From the NCBI GenBank assembly GCA_910585295.1, contig CAJUDE010000040.1, forward strand, positions 1-34,067: 34,067 bases of DNA. The letters run 5' to 3'. Positions 16,930 through 25,857 of this stretch are shown here, piece by piece. A program made the translations under genes and the position numbers. The stretch is from an uncultured Lachnospiraceae bacterium (GTDB taxonomy: Bacteria; Bacillota; Clostridia; Lachnospirales; Lachnospiraceae). Numbering within the stretch: position 1 is the first letter of the stretch; every line of letters starts with the position of its first letter. The notes under the pieces are model-generated. The model saw only the letters and a list, made by a program, of their open reading frames with translations. It had not been told where the DNA came from and made no database searches.

Positions 16930-17016
16930 GCTTTTATCGCACTGCGGCGGGTATGAAATCTGTCGCAAAGCGACCCGCCGCAGGCGGAGAATCCTGCAAA
17001 GCAGGATTCTTTTTCA
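16930..17016 (+). repeat. Composite hairpin repeat, copy B
   Basis: Positions 16930-17003 match 33994-34067 at 73 of 74 bases (T16952 is C there). The first hairpin pairs CTGCGGCGGGT with ACCCGCCGCAG and can alternatively form an inner GTCGC/GCGAC. The second hairpin is AGAATCCTGC-AAA-GCAGGATTCT followed by five T, a rightward terminator form. The T-run touches the stop codon of the leftward SGNH gene. The long TATAGGAAA inverted repeat of copies A and C is absent here. Confidence 0.85.
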
Positions 17017-18072
17017 TGGAAGGAATAGGGATTCATAGTCGTAATTACGGTAAAAATCATGGATTTCATTATAATAGTCCAGATAATTCTCTTTTGTCAA
17101 TTGATAGTCCCCCTGCTTCATCCACTGCAGGATTTGTGAATTAATGGTTTCGCTGTAGTGGGAATGGTCTTTGTAATTGTCAGGGTTACAGATCATTTCA
17201 TAATTCTGAAAGAAAGAAAAGAGCTTTACGTTTTCATATTCTAATAATAGTTCAATTTCTAATTTTTGTGCTGCTAACTGGCGTTCTATATTCCCTGACT
17301 GGTTCCAAGAATCCCAAGTATAAATGCTGTAAGGCGGGAAAAATAGATAGAATGTGATGTTTGGATGGCTGGCAATCAGTTCCGTGACATTTTGCCGAAT
17401 GTTTTCTGTTACCATCTGTTTATCTTCTTTTGTAAATTCCAGAAGATTTCCTTTCCCTGGCCGTTTATAAAGGGATTCTATCGCTTCTTTCCCAAAATCC
17501 ACCAAATGCATCCAATTTGCATATTCGTCAAAATTTGTAGTTTTGCCGCCAGATTTTGTGTAAGTTAACACATAGAGGGATGCATGGAAGATTTCTTTGT
17601 TTAAGATGTAATTTACATCATTTGGCAAGAAATCGTCATATAGATAGTCTGGGTAGGAGTCATACCGCACCCAATCTTTATCTTGGAGCAGCATGCCATC
17701 ATCTAACCCCCTGACAATGTATGTGATGTCTGGATTTTCAAAAACGGCGCGTTTTAGGGCGGCATTTATCTCTTTATGCCCTCCGCCAGAAAATGGCACT
17801 TTTATGGAATTCACATGGAACAGGCTATCCAGTTCAGATGCCTTGAAATTTTCTGTCATAGAGGTGCCTGTAATAATGGCATTATAAGGAAAGTGGCGGA
17901 TAATGCCATCGTTTTGGTAGCGTTCATTGGAAATGGGGTATTCTAGGCCTTGAAGCGGGGCATGGTAATGGAAATAGGGGTCTATGCAGATTGTGACGCT
18001 GCCAAGCCCCACCAAGAGCATACAGGTGGAAAGTATAGCTGTGATTGCCCATTTTTTACATGTCATTGCCAT
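17014..18072 (-). CDS. SGNH/AlgX-DltD-like protein, partner of an MBOAT O-acetyltransferase
   Basis: The 352-residue protein has an N-terminal signal anchor (about residues 8-30), then an SGNH-hydrolase-like domain. The block GTSMTENF holds the presumed nucleophile Ser71. The C-terminal DHSHY supplies Asp302 and His305, the DxxH of block V. Proteins of this kind, next to an MBOAT gene, complete O-acetylation of extracellular polysaccharides (as AlgJ/AlgX/PatB do) or act like DltD. The ATG at 18072 has a good AGGAGG. It lies 10 nt after the MBOAT stop codon, so the two genes form an operon. The target polymer is unknown; no polymer-synthesis genes are in the window. Confidence 0.8.
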   Translation of the reverse strand: MAMTCKKWAITAILSTCMLLVGLGSVTICIDPYFHYHAPLQGLEYPISNERYQNDGIIRHFPYNAIITGTSMTENFKASELDSLFHVNSIKVPFSGGGHKEINAALKRAVFENPDITYIVRGLDDGMLLQDKDWVRYDSYPDYLYDDFLPNDVNYILNKEIFHASLYVLTYTKSGGKTTNFDEYANWMHLVDFGKEAIESLYKRPGKGNLLEFTKEDKQMVTENIRQNVTELIASHPNITFYLFFPPYSIYTWDSWNQSGNIERQLAAQKLEIELLLEYENVKLFSFFQNYEMICNPDNYKDHSHYSETINSQILQWMKQGDYQLTKENYLDYYNEIHDFYRNYDYESLFLP

Positions 18073-18082
18073 AATAAACCTC

Positions 18083-19543
18083 CTAAAAATTAAAATATAA
18101 AAATGTGCTTAATCCAGAAAAGGAGAAAATACACCAAACTAATAAAGCAACAGTAAAAAAGCACTTGCCGGCTGTAGGTTGGAACGCCGCTGCATGTTCT
18201 GGGGCATTTTTGTTTGAAAATAGAAGGAGGAAAGCAACTAAGAAGAAGCCAACCATAAAAAAATATGGGTAACGGTTTAAAATATCTAGATGCAGGAGCG
18301 ACAATACCATGCGGAATTCGGTAAGGTTAAAGGTATTGGTAAATTCTGGGCGGATGCCGCTGAATTGTAGCATAGCAATTTTTTTAATTACCTGTAATGC
18401 CTCCTGGATAGAGCTTGCACGGAACAAAACCCACATTACATTTACAAACCCAAAGGTAACCAGCCAATTTAAGGCAGGGTGCAGCTTGCAAAAGAAGTTT
18501 TTCCAATGTTTAGAGGCTACAATGAAAATTCCGTTACAGGCGCCCCATAGGATAAATGTCCAGTTGGCGCCGTGCCATAACCCACTGAGCAAAAAAACTG
18601 CCATTGTATTGAGGTAAGTGCGGCATGCCCCTTTTTTGCTGCCCCCAAGCGGGATATATATATAACGGGTGAAAAACCGTGTCAATGTCATATGCCATCT
18701 GTCCCAAAATTCTGTAACCGTAAGGGATTGGTAAGGGGAGGAAAAATTTACAGGAAGTTTGAAATTCGTCATCTGCCCAATCCCTAAAGCCATGTCGCAA
18801 TATCCGCTGAAATCAAAATAAATTTGTATGGTATAGGACAACATAAGAAGGAATGCGTTTATACTGTCAAGCGAAGCGACCGTTGCATATCCCCAGTTCA
18901 CTGCGTTTCCAAAAGTATCTGCAATTAACACTTTTTTTGCCAACCCAAGAGTGAACAAATACAGCCCTTTTGCAAGTCCCTCCCAGTTCAGCCGCCTGTT
19001 TGCCATATTATTTAGCTGTGGGATAAATTCATCGTGGGTTACGATTGGGCCGGCAATAAGTTGTGGAAAGTATGTGACATACACAGCATATTGCAGGAAA
19101 GAATATTCAGGCACTTCTTGCTTATAGCAATCTATCAGGAAAGAAAGCTGCTGGAATGTGTAAAAGCTTATGCCTAAGGGCAGCAGTATGTGCCTTAAGG
19201 GGAAGGATGCCTGAAAAGCAGCATTGATATTTTCTAGGAAAAAATCAAAATACTTAAAATAAAATAGGATGCCAAGGTTAAATGACAGCCCAGAAAAGAA
19301 GATAAACTTGCGCTGGGTACAAAGCCTGCAGCGTGAAAGGGCCTTGTAGGCGCCATAGTTTGCGAAAATGCTTGTAATTATAATAAGCAAGTAATTGAAA
19401 TTAAAATAGCCATAGAACCACAAGGACATTCCAAGCAAAAAGGCTTCTGCCAGCTTGTATCGGCCGTATTTGTTTAGCTGAAACCACCCAGCCAGGACAA
19501 TTGGCAAAAATAACAGGACAAAAATATACGAGTTAAACAGCAT
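18083..19543 (-). CDS. MBOAT family membrane O-acyltransferase (AlgI/DltB-like)
   Basis: The 486-residue, multi-helix protein contains the MBOAT core: LPLGISFYTFQQLSFLID, FWDRWHMTLT, YIPLGGSKKG and the catalytic-type His324 in LSGLWHGANWTF. It moves an acyl group, usually acetyl, across the membrane to the SGNH partner encoded immediately downstream. Sequence features (YFPQLIAGPIV and the His context) are typical of AlgI-type members. The gene has a GGAGG ribosome site and a promoter facing left at 19589-19617. It is divergent from a small XRE regulator, which may control it. Confidence 0.93.
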   Translation of the reverse strand: MLFNSYIFVLLFLPIVLAGWFQLNKYGRYKLAEAFLLGMSLWFYGYFNFNYLLIIITSIFANYGAYKALSRCRLCTQRKFIFFSGLSFNLGILFYFKYFDFFLENINAAFQASFPLRHILLPLGISFYTFQQLSFLIDCYKQEVPEYSFLQYAVYVTYFPQLIAGPIVTHDEFIPQLNNMANRRLNWEGLAKGLYLFTLGLAKKVLIADTFGNAVNWGYATVASLDSINAFLLMLSYTIQIYFDFSGYCDMALGIGQMTNFKLPVNFSSPYQSLTVTEFWDRWHMTLTRFFTRYIYIPLGGSKKGACRTYLNTMAVFLLSGLWHGANWTFILWGACNGIFIVASKHWKNFFCKLHPALNWLVTFGFVNVMWVLFRASSIQEALQVIKKIAMLQFSGIRPEFTNTFNLTEFRMVLSLLHLDILNRYPYFFMVGFFLVAFLLLFSNKNAPEHAAAFQPTAGKCFFTVALLVWCIFSFSGLSTFLYFNF

Positions 19544-19588
19544 AGGTACCCTCCATCTTTTGTGATAATATAACGAAATAACGTTAAT

Positions 19589-19617
19589 ATTATACGATAT
19601 AAAGTATTATTATGCAA
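19589..19617 (-). promoter_or_regulatory. Promoter for the MBOAT-SGNH operon in the divergent intergenic region
   Basis: Minus strand TTGCAT (19617-19612), 17-nt spacer, TATAAT (19594-19589). The region also has repeated ACG motifs, including AATATAACG and CGTTAATATT as imperfect inverted halves (19567-19591), which could bind the XRE regulator. On the plus strand TATAAT at 19631-19636 is a candidate -10 for the regulator gene, with no good -35. Confidence 0.55.
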
Positions 19618-19670
19618 CGAAAAAAATTAGTATAATAAACGTAATTTTTTATGATGGTAGGTGAAAAAAT

Positions 19671-19976
19671 ATGAGCATTTTGGAAAAAATAACAGAGATG
19701 CGCGTAGCCCGCCATTGGAGCGAGTACCAGCTTGCGGAAAAATCTGGGCTTACGCAATCGACAATTTCTTCCTGGTACCGGAAAGATATGGTACCGTCTA
19801 TCCCGTCCCTCACAAAAATCTGCGACGCATTTGGAATCACGCTTTCCCAGTTTTTCTTAGATGATACCAATGAAGTAGCCTTATTGAGTAAACCCCAATT
19901 GGAATTAATTGACGCCGCCTCTAAGCTGGATGAAGCCCAGTACGAAGCATTGGTGCATTTTTTGAGGGCATTGTGA
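19671..19976 (+). CDS. XRE-family HTH transcriptional regulator
   Basis: The 101-residue protein has a Cro/C1-type helix-turn-helix over residues about 5-62 (MRVARHWSEYQLAEKSGLTQSTISSWYRK, then PSIPSLTKICDAFGITLSQFF). A short C-terminal helix follows (LDEAQYEALVHFLRAL). There is no sensor domain. Similar small regulators are common in Clostridia. It is divergent from the MBOAT-SGNH pair with about 127 nt between start codons, an arrangement that suggests control of that operon or of itself, but this is inference. A ribosome site TAGGTG precedes the ATG. The 164 nt after it hold no supported gene. Confidence 0.88.
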   Translation: MSILEKITEMRVARHWSEYQLAEKSGLTQSTISSWYRKDMVPSIPSLTKICDAFGITLSQFFLDDTNEVALLSKPQLELIDAASKLDEAQYEALVHFLRAL

Positions 19977-20140
19977 CAGTTTTTGCCCAAGCGGATGTGT
20001 TTGCACGGGAGTATATTTTAAAAATGGGTGGATATGCTTACTATTATGGCGGGCGTCCTGGCTATTTGGCAGGGAATGCAGCCGGCATTGGGGGCCATGA
20101 CGCCCCAAAAGCTTAAAGCAGTAAAAGGAGTTTAGGCAGT

Positions 20141-21088
20141 ATGTTGGTTTTACAGCAAATGATGGCATTGTTTTTGGTTATGATAGCAGGTTTTTTTGCC
20201 CAGCAGAAGGGGATTTTGGATGAAAGCGCCTGCAAAAAAGTATCCTGGATTGTGGTGAATATCGCTAACCCTGCAATGGTTCTCTCAAGCGTTTCCGGGG
20301 AAGGCCGGATACGGTCAGGGGAGATGGCGGTTATGGGTATGATATCCATAGGCGTGTTCCTGAGTTTGATTGGGCTGGCGCTTGTTCTGCCCAAAATACT
20401 GCATGTGGCCAGGGAGCAATATGGGGTATACCGTGTGATGACGGTATTTTCCAATATTGGGTTTATGGGCTTCCCGATCCTGACGGCGTTATATGGAAAA
20501 AAGTCCCTGTTGTATGCGGCGATGTTTGTATTGGCTTATAATGTATTGGTTTATACATATGGGGTGTTGTGCCTGGAGCCAAAGGGACATAAAGCAAAGG
20601 CAAGCGGCGGCATAGTTCTGGAATGCCTGAAAAAAATAGGGAACGTGGGGGTTTTGGCAAGCCTTGGGGCATTGGCCTTGTACTTTGGGGATATTCCGCT
20701 GCCAGGCATGTGTTCCCAAGTGTTTGATATGCTTGCGGATATGACGGCGCCTTTGAGCATGATGGTGATTGGGGCGTCTTTTGGGCAAATGTCTGTCCGG
20801 GAAATGGCAACAGACTTACGGTTATTGGTGTTTTCAGGGATTAAGCTGCTCTTAATCCCGATAGGCGGGATGTGGATACTTTCCAAGTTTGTTGATAACA
20901 GCATGCTTCTGGGAGTCTGTATGGTGATGCTGGCAACCCCGGTAGGCAGCATGACAGCCATGCTTGCCCAGCAGTATAACTGTGACAGTGAGCTTGCCTC
21001 TAAGGGCGTGGCCTTGACAACGTTACTTTCGGTGGCGACCATCCCACTGGTTTCTGCGGCCTGCAGGGGCATGGGGATTCCTGTTTAG
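20141..21088 (+). CDS. AEC family permease (auxin efflux carrier-like)
   Basis: The 315-residue membrane protein has about ten predicted helices arranged as two five-helix halves. Family marks are GFFAQQKGILDESACKKVSWIVVNIANPAMVLSS at the N-terminus, NIGFMGFPI and NSMLLGVCMVMLATPVGSMTAMLAQQY near the C-terminus. Bacterial AEC members move small organic anions such as malate, but the substrate is not predictable. It follows the XRE gene by 164 nt, and the two may share a transcript. The ribosome site is weak and rather distant (GGAG about 12 nt before the ATG). A large terminator follows. Confidence 0.88.
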   Translation: MLVLQQMMALFLVMIAGFFAQQKGILDESACKKVSWIVVNIANPAMVLSSVSGEGRIRSGEMAVMGMISIGVFLSLIGLALVLPKILHVAREQYGVYRVMTVFSNIGFMGFPILTALYGKKSLLYAAMFVLAYNVLVYTYGVLCLEPKGHKAKASGGIVLECLKKIGNVGVLASLGALALYFGDIPLPGMCSQVFDMLADMTAPLSMMVIGASFGQMSVREMATDLRLLVFSGIKLLLIPIGGMWILSKFVDNSMLLGVCMVMLATPVGSMTAMLAQQYNCDSELASKGVALTTLLSVATIPLVSAACRGMGIPV

Positions 21089-21129
21089 GGAAAAATGGGC
21101 ATTTTTAATAGGGAATATGTTTGGCAAAG

Positions 21130-21231
21130 CTAGTGTGCCGGCCATTTGTAACTTGGGCTAATAGCGTAGATGGAAATTTTAGCAAGCTATTACCCAGGTT
21201 TGCAGATGGTTTGCGCACTAGTTCTTTTTTT
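21130..21231 (+). terminator. Large nested stem ending in a T-run after the AEC permease gene
   Basis: Outer stem CTAGTGTGC (21130-21138) with GCGCACTAG (21213-21221). Inner stems AACTTGGG (21150-21157) with CCCAGGTT (21193-21200) and TAATAGC (21159-21165) with GCTATTA (21186-21192). The outer stem runs into TTCTTTTTTT. It is an intrinsic terminator in form, but three stacked helices over about 90 nt are more than termination needs. Confidence 0.7.
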
Positions 21232-21269
21232 GGGGCGGCATATGGCGGCTATGCATAACAGAAAAGTTA

Positions 21270-21298
21270 TTGACAATCAAAGGAATATCTTGTATGAT
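21270..21298 (+). promoter_or_regulatory. Promoter of the DRE-TIM aldolase gene
   Basis: TTGACA (21270-21275), 17-nt spacer, TATGAT (21293-21298). The ATG follows 54 nt later with GGAGG. Confidence 0.8.
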
Positions 21299-21351
21299 AA
21301 AGGGACTTTAGCAGTTTAAAGTACGAAAATAATACTCTGGAGGGATAAAGC

Positions 21352-22338
21352 ATGAGCATAGAACAATGCAATCAAAGGACGTTAATGGATTATTGCCCAG
21401 ATATCAAAGTTGTGGACTGCACACTGAGGGATGGCGGGCTTGTAAATAATTTTGCGTTTACAGATGAATTTGCCAGGGATTTATACCAGGCGAATGTGAA
21501 GGCAGGCGTGGATTATATGGAGTTTGGCTATAAGGCTTCCAAAGAATTGTTTGACCCAAAAGGGTATGGGAAGTGGAAGTTCTGCGAGGAAAAGGATATT
21601 CGCGCTATTGTGGGGGAGAACAAATCCCCATTAAAAATTTCCGTTATGGCGGATGTGGGGCGTTGTGACTATAAAAAAGACATCCTGCCCAAAAAAGACA
21701 GTGTGGTCGACATGGTGCGGGTGGCGACCTATATCCACCAGATTCCAGCAGCCGTTGAAATGATTGGGCATTTGAAGAAAAAAGGCTATGAGGTGACTGT
21801 AAACATTATGGCAGTGTCCAAAGTCAACACAGATGATTTGGACGCCGGCCTTATGCTTCTGAGCAGAAGCCCCGTAGACACCATTTATTTGGTGGACAGC
21901 TTTGGGTTCTTTTACCCGGAGCAAATTACAAAGCTGTCCCAGAAGTATGTGGAAATTGCAGAATCCTCTGGGAAAAATGTCGGGATCCATGCCCACAACA
22001 ACCAGCAGCTTGCCTTTGCCAATACCATTGAGGCATGCCGTATGGGGGTTAGTTTGTTGGATGCCACGGTAAACGGCATGGGCAGGGGCGCCGGGAACTG
22101 TTTTATGGAATCATTGCTTAGTTTCCTGAAAAACCCAAAATATGACGAGATGCCAATCATACGGTTTGTGGAAAACCATATGCTGAAATTAAAGGCGGAA
22201 GGGGCGGTATGGGGGTACGACATCCCATATCTTGTGACAGGGATTTTAAACAGCCATCCTTCCGCAGCCATAAAATTCATCAAAGGGCAAAGGACGGACT
22301 ATTGTAATTTTATGCAGGAGCTATTAGACCTTGAATAA
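21352..22338 (+). CDS. DRE-TIM metallolyase family aldolase (HMGL-like)
   Basis: The 328-residue protein is a TIM barrel of the HMG-CoA lyase / 4-hydroxy-2-oxovalerate aldolase superfamily. Visible motifs are DCTLRDGG (22-29) with the metal Asp and catalytic Arg, and HAHNNQ (213-218) with the two metal-binding histidines. NGMGRGAGN lies near residue 240. It is shorter than isopropylmalate or homocitrate synthases and lacks their regulatory C-terminus. The substrate is unclear; similar genes in Clostridia are annotated as aldolase catalytic-domain proteins. It has its own strong promoter and stands alone, upstream of trigger factor. Confidence 0.85.
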   Translation: MSIEQCNQRTLMDYCPDIKVVDCTLRDGGLVNNFAFTDEFARDLYQANVKAGVDYMEFGYKASKELFDPKGYGKWKFCEEKDIRAIVGENKSPLKISVMADVGRCDYKKDILPKKDSVVDMVRVATYIHQIPAAVEMIGHLKKKGYEVTVNIMAVSKVNTDDLDAGLMLLSRSPVDTIYLVDSFGFFYPEQITKLSQKYVEIAESSGKNVGIHAHNNQQLAFANTIEACRMGVSLLDATVNGMGRGAGNCFMESLLSFLKNPKYDEMPIIRFVENHMLKLKAEGAVWGYDIPYLVTGILNSHPSAAIKFIKGQRTDYCNFMQELLDLE

Positions 22339-22367
22339 AAAAAGTGCTGGTATTTTTAAAAGAAGTG

Positions 22368-22376
22368 TGATATAAT
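22368..22376 (+). promoter_or_regulatory. Extended -10 promoter for tig
   Basis: TGATATAAT matches the extended -10 form TGnTATAAT. No good -35 lies 17 nt upstream. The tig ATG follows at 22467 after AAGGAGG. No CtsR or CIRCE operator was recognised here. Confidence 0.55.
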
Positions 22377-22466
22377 TCCATAATGATTGTAAGTTAGGGC
22401 ATTAGGCTTTAGAATGATTGAGAGATATAAGGATTACCACATATATTTAAGGAGGAAATAGTAGCA

Positions 22467-23759
22467 ATGAGCGTACAGGTAGAAAATTTGGAAAAGAATA
22501 TGGCAAAACTCACCGTTGAGGTTCCGGCTGAAGAATTGGATAAGGCAATTCAGGCCGCATATATGAAGCAGAAAAGCAAAATCAGCGTTCCAGGCTTCCG
22601 CAAAGGCAAAGTGCCAAGGGCCATGATTGAAAAAATGTACGGCGTGGAGATTTTTTATGACGATGCAGTGAACGATATCCTTTCCAAAGAATACCCGAAG
22701 GCAGCGCAAGAATCTGGCCTTGAGATTGTTTCCCGCCCGTCCATTGACGTAGTGCAGATAGAGAAGGGGAAAGACCTTATTTTCACGGCTGAGGTTGCTG
22801 TGAAGCCAGAAGTTACCCTTGGGGATTACCTGGGCGTTCCTGTGAAAAAAGCAGATATCTCTGTGACAGAGGAAGAGGTTTCCGCTGAGATAGAGAAGGA
22901 AAGGGAAAGCAATGCAAGGATGGTCACTGTGGAAGGCCGTGCAGTGGAAGAAGGCGACACCGTTGTCATTGACTATGAAGGTTTTGCAGACGGCGTGGCA
23001 TTTGAAGGCGGAAAAGGCGAGAACCACCCGTTGGTGATTGGTTCCCATGCCTTTATTGATACATTTGAAGAGCAGTTGATTGGCAAAAATGCCGGTGATG
23101 CTGTGACAGTGAACGTTACATTCCCGGAAGAGTACCATGCGCCGGAATTGGCAGGGAAGCCGGCAATGTTCCAGGTTAGGATTAATGAAGTTAAGGCGAA
23201 GGAGCTTCCAGAACTGGATGATGAATTTGCGCAGGATGTGTCCGAGTTTGACACCTTAGCAGAGTACCGGGAAAGCGTACACAAGAAGCTTATAGAGCGT
23301 AAGGAAAATGAAGCAAGGCGCCTGAAAGAAAATGAAGTGATTGAGAAAATTATTGAGGGTTCCCAGATGGAAATCCCAGATGCAATGGTACAGACTCAGG
23401 CGGAGACAATGGTGGATGAATTTTCCAGCAGGATTGCCCAGCAGGGGCTTTCCATGGAGCAATATATGCAGTTTACTGGAATGACACAGGATAAATTGAT
23501 GGAGCAGATGAAGCCGGATGCCTTGAAACGTATCCAGTCTGGGCTGGTATTGGAAGCAATTGCAAAGGCTGAAAATATTGAGGTGGCGCAAGAGGATGTG
23601 GATGCCGAAATTACCACTATGGCAGAGATGTACGGTATGGAGGCTGACAAGCTGCAGGAAATAATGGGGGACAGTGAGAAAGACTCCGTTAAGAAAGACC
23701 TTGCCATCCAAAAAGCTGTTGAGCTGATTGTGGAGAAAGCGCAGGAGCAGGTGGAATAG
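22467..23759 (+). CDS. tig: Trigger factor, ribosome-associated chaperone and peptidyl-prolyl isomerase
   Basis: The 430-residue length is normal. The N-terminal ribosome-binding domain contains PGFRKGKVPR near residue 46. An FKBP-type domain follows at about 162-245 (GDTVVIDYEGFADGVAFEGG, then VNVTFPEEYHAPELAGKPAMFQV). The helical chaperone domain makes up the rest (RLKENEVIEKIIEGSQMEIPDAMVQTQ). It shields nascent chains at the ribosome exit. The order tig-clpP-clpX is conserved in many bacteria, and the 56-nt gap to clpP supports shared transcription. Confidence 0.98.
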   Translation: MSVQVENLEKNMAKLTVEVPAEELDKAIQAAYMKQKSKISVPGFRKGKVPRAMIEKMYGVEIFYDDAVNDILSKEYPKAAQESGLEIVSRPSIDVVQIEKGKDLIFTAEVAVKPEVTLGDYLGVPVKKADISVTEEEVSAEIEKERESNARMVTVEGRAVEEGDTVVIDYEGFADGVAFEGGKGENHPLVIGSHAFIDTFEEQLIGKNAGDAVTVNVTFPEEYHAPELAGKPAMFQVRINEVKAKELPELDDEFAQDVSEFDTLAEYRESVHKKLIERKENEARRLKENEVIEKIIEGSQMEIPDAMVQTQAETMVDEFSSRIAQQGLSMEQYMQFTGMTQDKLMEQMKPDALKRIQSGLVLEAIAKAENIEVAQEDVDAEITTMAEMYGMEADKLQEIMGDSEKDSVKKDLAIQKAVELIVEKAQEQVE

Positions 23760-23815
23760 GGGCTTGCCCTAGCAGATAGAGAGCTTCGGGGAATGGGAAT
23801 AAGGAGGGAAGGAAG

Positions 23816-24400
23816 ATGAGTTTAGTACCTTATGTCGTTGAACAAACCAGCAGAGGAGAACGGTCATATGATATATATTCCAGACTGTTAAAGGACAGGA
23901 TTATCTTTCTGGGAGAGGAAGTGAACGAGACTACGGCGGGGCTTGTGGTCGCACAACTTCTGTTTCTGGAATCGGAAGACCCGGGGAAGGATATCCATTT
24001 GTATATCAATTCTCCTGGAGGAGTAGTTAGCGCAGGGCTTGCAATTTATGATACTATGAATTATATCAAATGCGATGTGGAGACAATTTGCATTGGCCTT
24101 GCCGCAAGTATGGGGGCTTTCCTGCTTGCAGGAGGCACAAAAGGGAAACGCTTTGCACTTCCTAACGCTGAAATTATGATCCATCAGCCTTCCGGTGGGG
24201 CAAAAGGCCAGGCAACAGATATCCAGATTGTTGCAGATAATATCCAAAAGACAAAGAAAAGGTTGAATACGATCCTGGCTGAGAATACTGGGAAGCCATA
24301 TGAAGTGATTGCGGCCGATACAGAACGCGATAATTATATGTCTGCAGAGGAAGCAAAAGAGTATGGCCTTATTGATGGTGTAATTACAAACAGAAAGTAA
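23816..24400 (+). CDS. clpP: ATP-dependent Clp protease proteolytic subunit
   Basis: The 194-residue protein has the serine-protease triad Ser98 (LAASMGAFLL), His123 (MIHQPSGG) and Asp172 (TERDNYM), at the usual spacing. It forms the double-heptamer chamber fed by ClpX. The start ATG follows AAGGAGGGAAGG. It belongs to the tig-clpP-clpX group; no CtsR box was seen upstream, so transcription from the tig promoter is likely. Confidence 0.98.
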   Translation: MSLVPYVVEQTSRGERSYDIYSRLLKDRIIFLGEEVNETTAGLVVAQLLFLESEDPGKDIHLYINSPGGVVSAGLAIYDTMNYIKCDVETICIGLAASMGAFLLAGGTKGKRFALPNAEIMIHQPSGGAKGQATDIQIVADNIQKTKKRLNTILAENTGKPYEVIAADTERDNYMSAEEAKEYGLIDGVITNRK

Positions 24401-24406
24401 GGATAA

Positions 24407-24435
24407 GGGGACAGCGAGCTTATGCCACTGTCCCT
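24407..24435 (+). terminator. Hairpin between clpP and clpX (partial terminator or processing site)
   Basis: GGGACAG (24408-24414) pairs with CTGTCCC (24428-24434) around a 13-nt loop. Only TATTGAG follows, so termination would be weak. The 189-nt gap to clpX holds no other clear signal. Confidence 0.4.
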
Positions 24436-24589
24436 ATTGAGTACTGAAATCAAATACCCCGGGCGGGGTAGGGAAATGTATCGCGCAGACGGCAGCGGGG
24501 AGTGGCCCTGCTGTTTGGCGCTAAATATCTGCAAGGATGCGGCTGTTTGGCGTTTGCGCGAAGAATAAAGGAATTGATGGGGTGAAGAA

Positions 24590-25846
24590 ATGGCTGGAAG
24601 AATGGATGACAGAATTCGCTGCTCTTTTTGTGGAAAGACAGACGGGCAGGTCCGAAAACTGATTGCAGGCCCAAATGGCGCGTATATATGTGATGAATGC
24701 GTGGACATTTGTGCGGAGATTATTGAAGAGGAATTAGAAGAAGAGGAAGCAGTGCAGCAGCCCGAAGTAGAGGAGATCAACCTTTTAAAGCCAGTGGAGC
24801 TAAAAGCGTTCCTGGATGAATATGTGATTGGGCAGGAAGAGGCCAAAAAAGTGCTGTCTGTTGCAGTATACAATCATTATAAAAGGATTTTGGCGCCTCC
24901 AAACCTGGGTGTGGAGCTGCAGAAAAGCAATATTTTGATGTTAGGCCCCACAGGATGTGGGAAAACGTTGTTGGCACAGACATTGGCAAGGATCTTAAAT
25001 GTGCCTTTCGCGATTGCGGATGCGACAGCATTGACGGAGGCCGGGTATGTAGGCGAGGATGTGGAGAACATTTTGCTTAAAATTATCCAGGCGGCAGAAT
25101 ATGATATTGAGAGGGCACAGAGAGGGATTATTTATATTGATGAAATTGACAAAATAACCAGGAAGTCCGAGAACCCTTCCATTACCAGGGATGTGTCCGG
25201 CGAAGGCGTTCAGCAGGCGCTGTTAAAGATTTTAGAAGGGACAGTGGCAAGCGTGCCGCCCCAAGGCGGAAGGAAGCATCCCCAACAGGAATTGCTTCAG
25301 ATAGATACGACCAATATCCTATTTATCTGCGGCGGCGCTTTTGAGGGGCTGGATAAGATTGTAGAAAACCGGATGGACCAGAAATCTATGGGATTTAACG
25401 CTGAAATTGCAGATAAACGGGAAAAGAATTTGGGCATAATCCTGAAACAGGCTTTGCCTCAGGACTTTGTGAAATTTGGGCTGATCCCAGAGTTTGTAGG
25501 GCGTGTGCCAGTTACCGTGTCTTTGGAGGCCTTGGATAAAGATGCCTTGGTAAGGATTTTGAAAGAGCCAAGGAATTCCTTAATCAGGCAGTATGAAGCG
25601 CTGTTTGAATTGGACGGCGTACTGCTCACATTTGAGGAAGACGCCATTGAGGCAATCGCTGAGAAATCCTTAAAACGCAAGACAGGGGCTAGGGGGCTTC
25701 GCGCAATTGTGGAAAAAGTGCTGATGGACCTTATGTACTGTGTCCCATCTGACGAATCCATTACCCACTGCAATATTACAAGGGCAGCAGTGGAGAATGA
25801 AGAGGAAGTGGAGATTGCATTTGGCAGTGAGAGCAAATCTGCCTGA
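24590..25846 (+). CDS. clpX: ATP-dependent Clp protease ATP-binding subunit ClpX
   Basis: The 418-residue protein begins with the ClpX zinc-binding domain: Cys11, Cys14, Cys34 and Cys37. The AAA+ domain has Walker A GPTGCGKT (Lys125) and Walker B IIYIDEIDKI. The pore-loop area (GYVGEDVE) and the C-terminal sensor-2 region GARGLRAIVEKVL are present. It unfolds tagged or misfolded proteins into ClpP. The gene ends 11 nt before lon. Confidence 0.98.
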   Translation: MAGRMDDRIRCSFCGKTDGQVRKLIAGPNGAYICDECVDICAEIIEEELEEEEAVQQPEVEEINLLKPVELKAFLDEYVIGQEEAKKVLSVAVYNHYKRILAPPNLGVELQKSNILMLGPTGCGKTLLAQTLARILNVPFAIADATALTEAGYVGEDVENILLKIIQAAEYDIERAQRGIIYIDEIDKITRKSENPSITRDVSGEGVQQALLKILEGTVASVPPQGGRKHPQQELLQIDTTNILFICGGAFEGLDKIVENRMDQKSMGFNAEIADKREKNLGIILKQALPQDFVKFGLIPEFVGRVPVTVSLEALDKDALVRILKEPRNSLIRQYEALFELDGVLLTFEEDAIEAIAEKSLKRKTGARGLRAIVEKVLMDLMYCVPSDESITHCNITRAAVENEEEVEIAFGSESKSA

Positions 25847-25857
25847 GGAGAGATAAA

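Noticed and set aside
20024..20110. Small glycine-rich ORF after the XRE gene
   Set aside because: No ribosome site precedes the ATG, and there is no recognisable family or conserved context.
21130..21231. T-box or riboswitch controlling the aldolase gene
   Set aside because: The structure ends before the TTGACA-17-TATGAT promoter of that gene, so it is not in its transcript; no T-box sequence was recognised.
23760..23815. CtsR or CIRCE heat-shock operator before clpP
   Set aside because: No tandem GGTCAAA-type or TTAGCACTC-type motif is present in the gap or ahead of tig.
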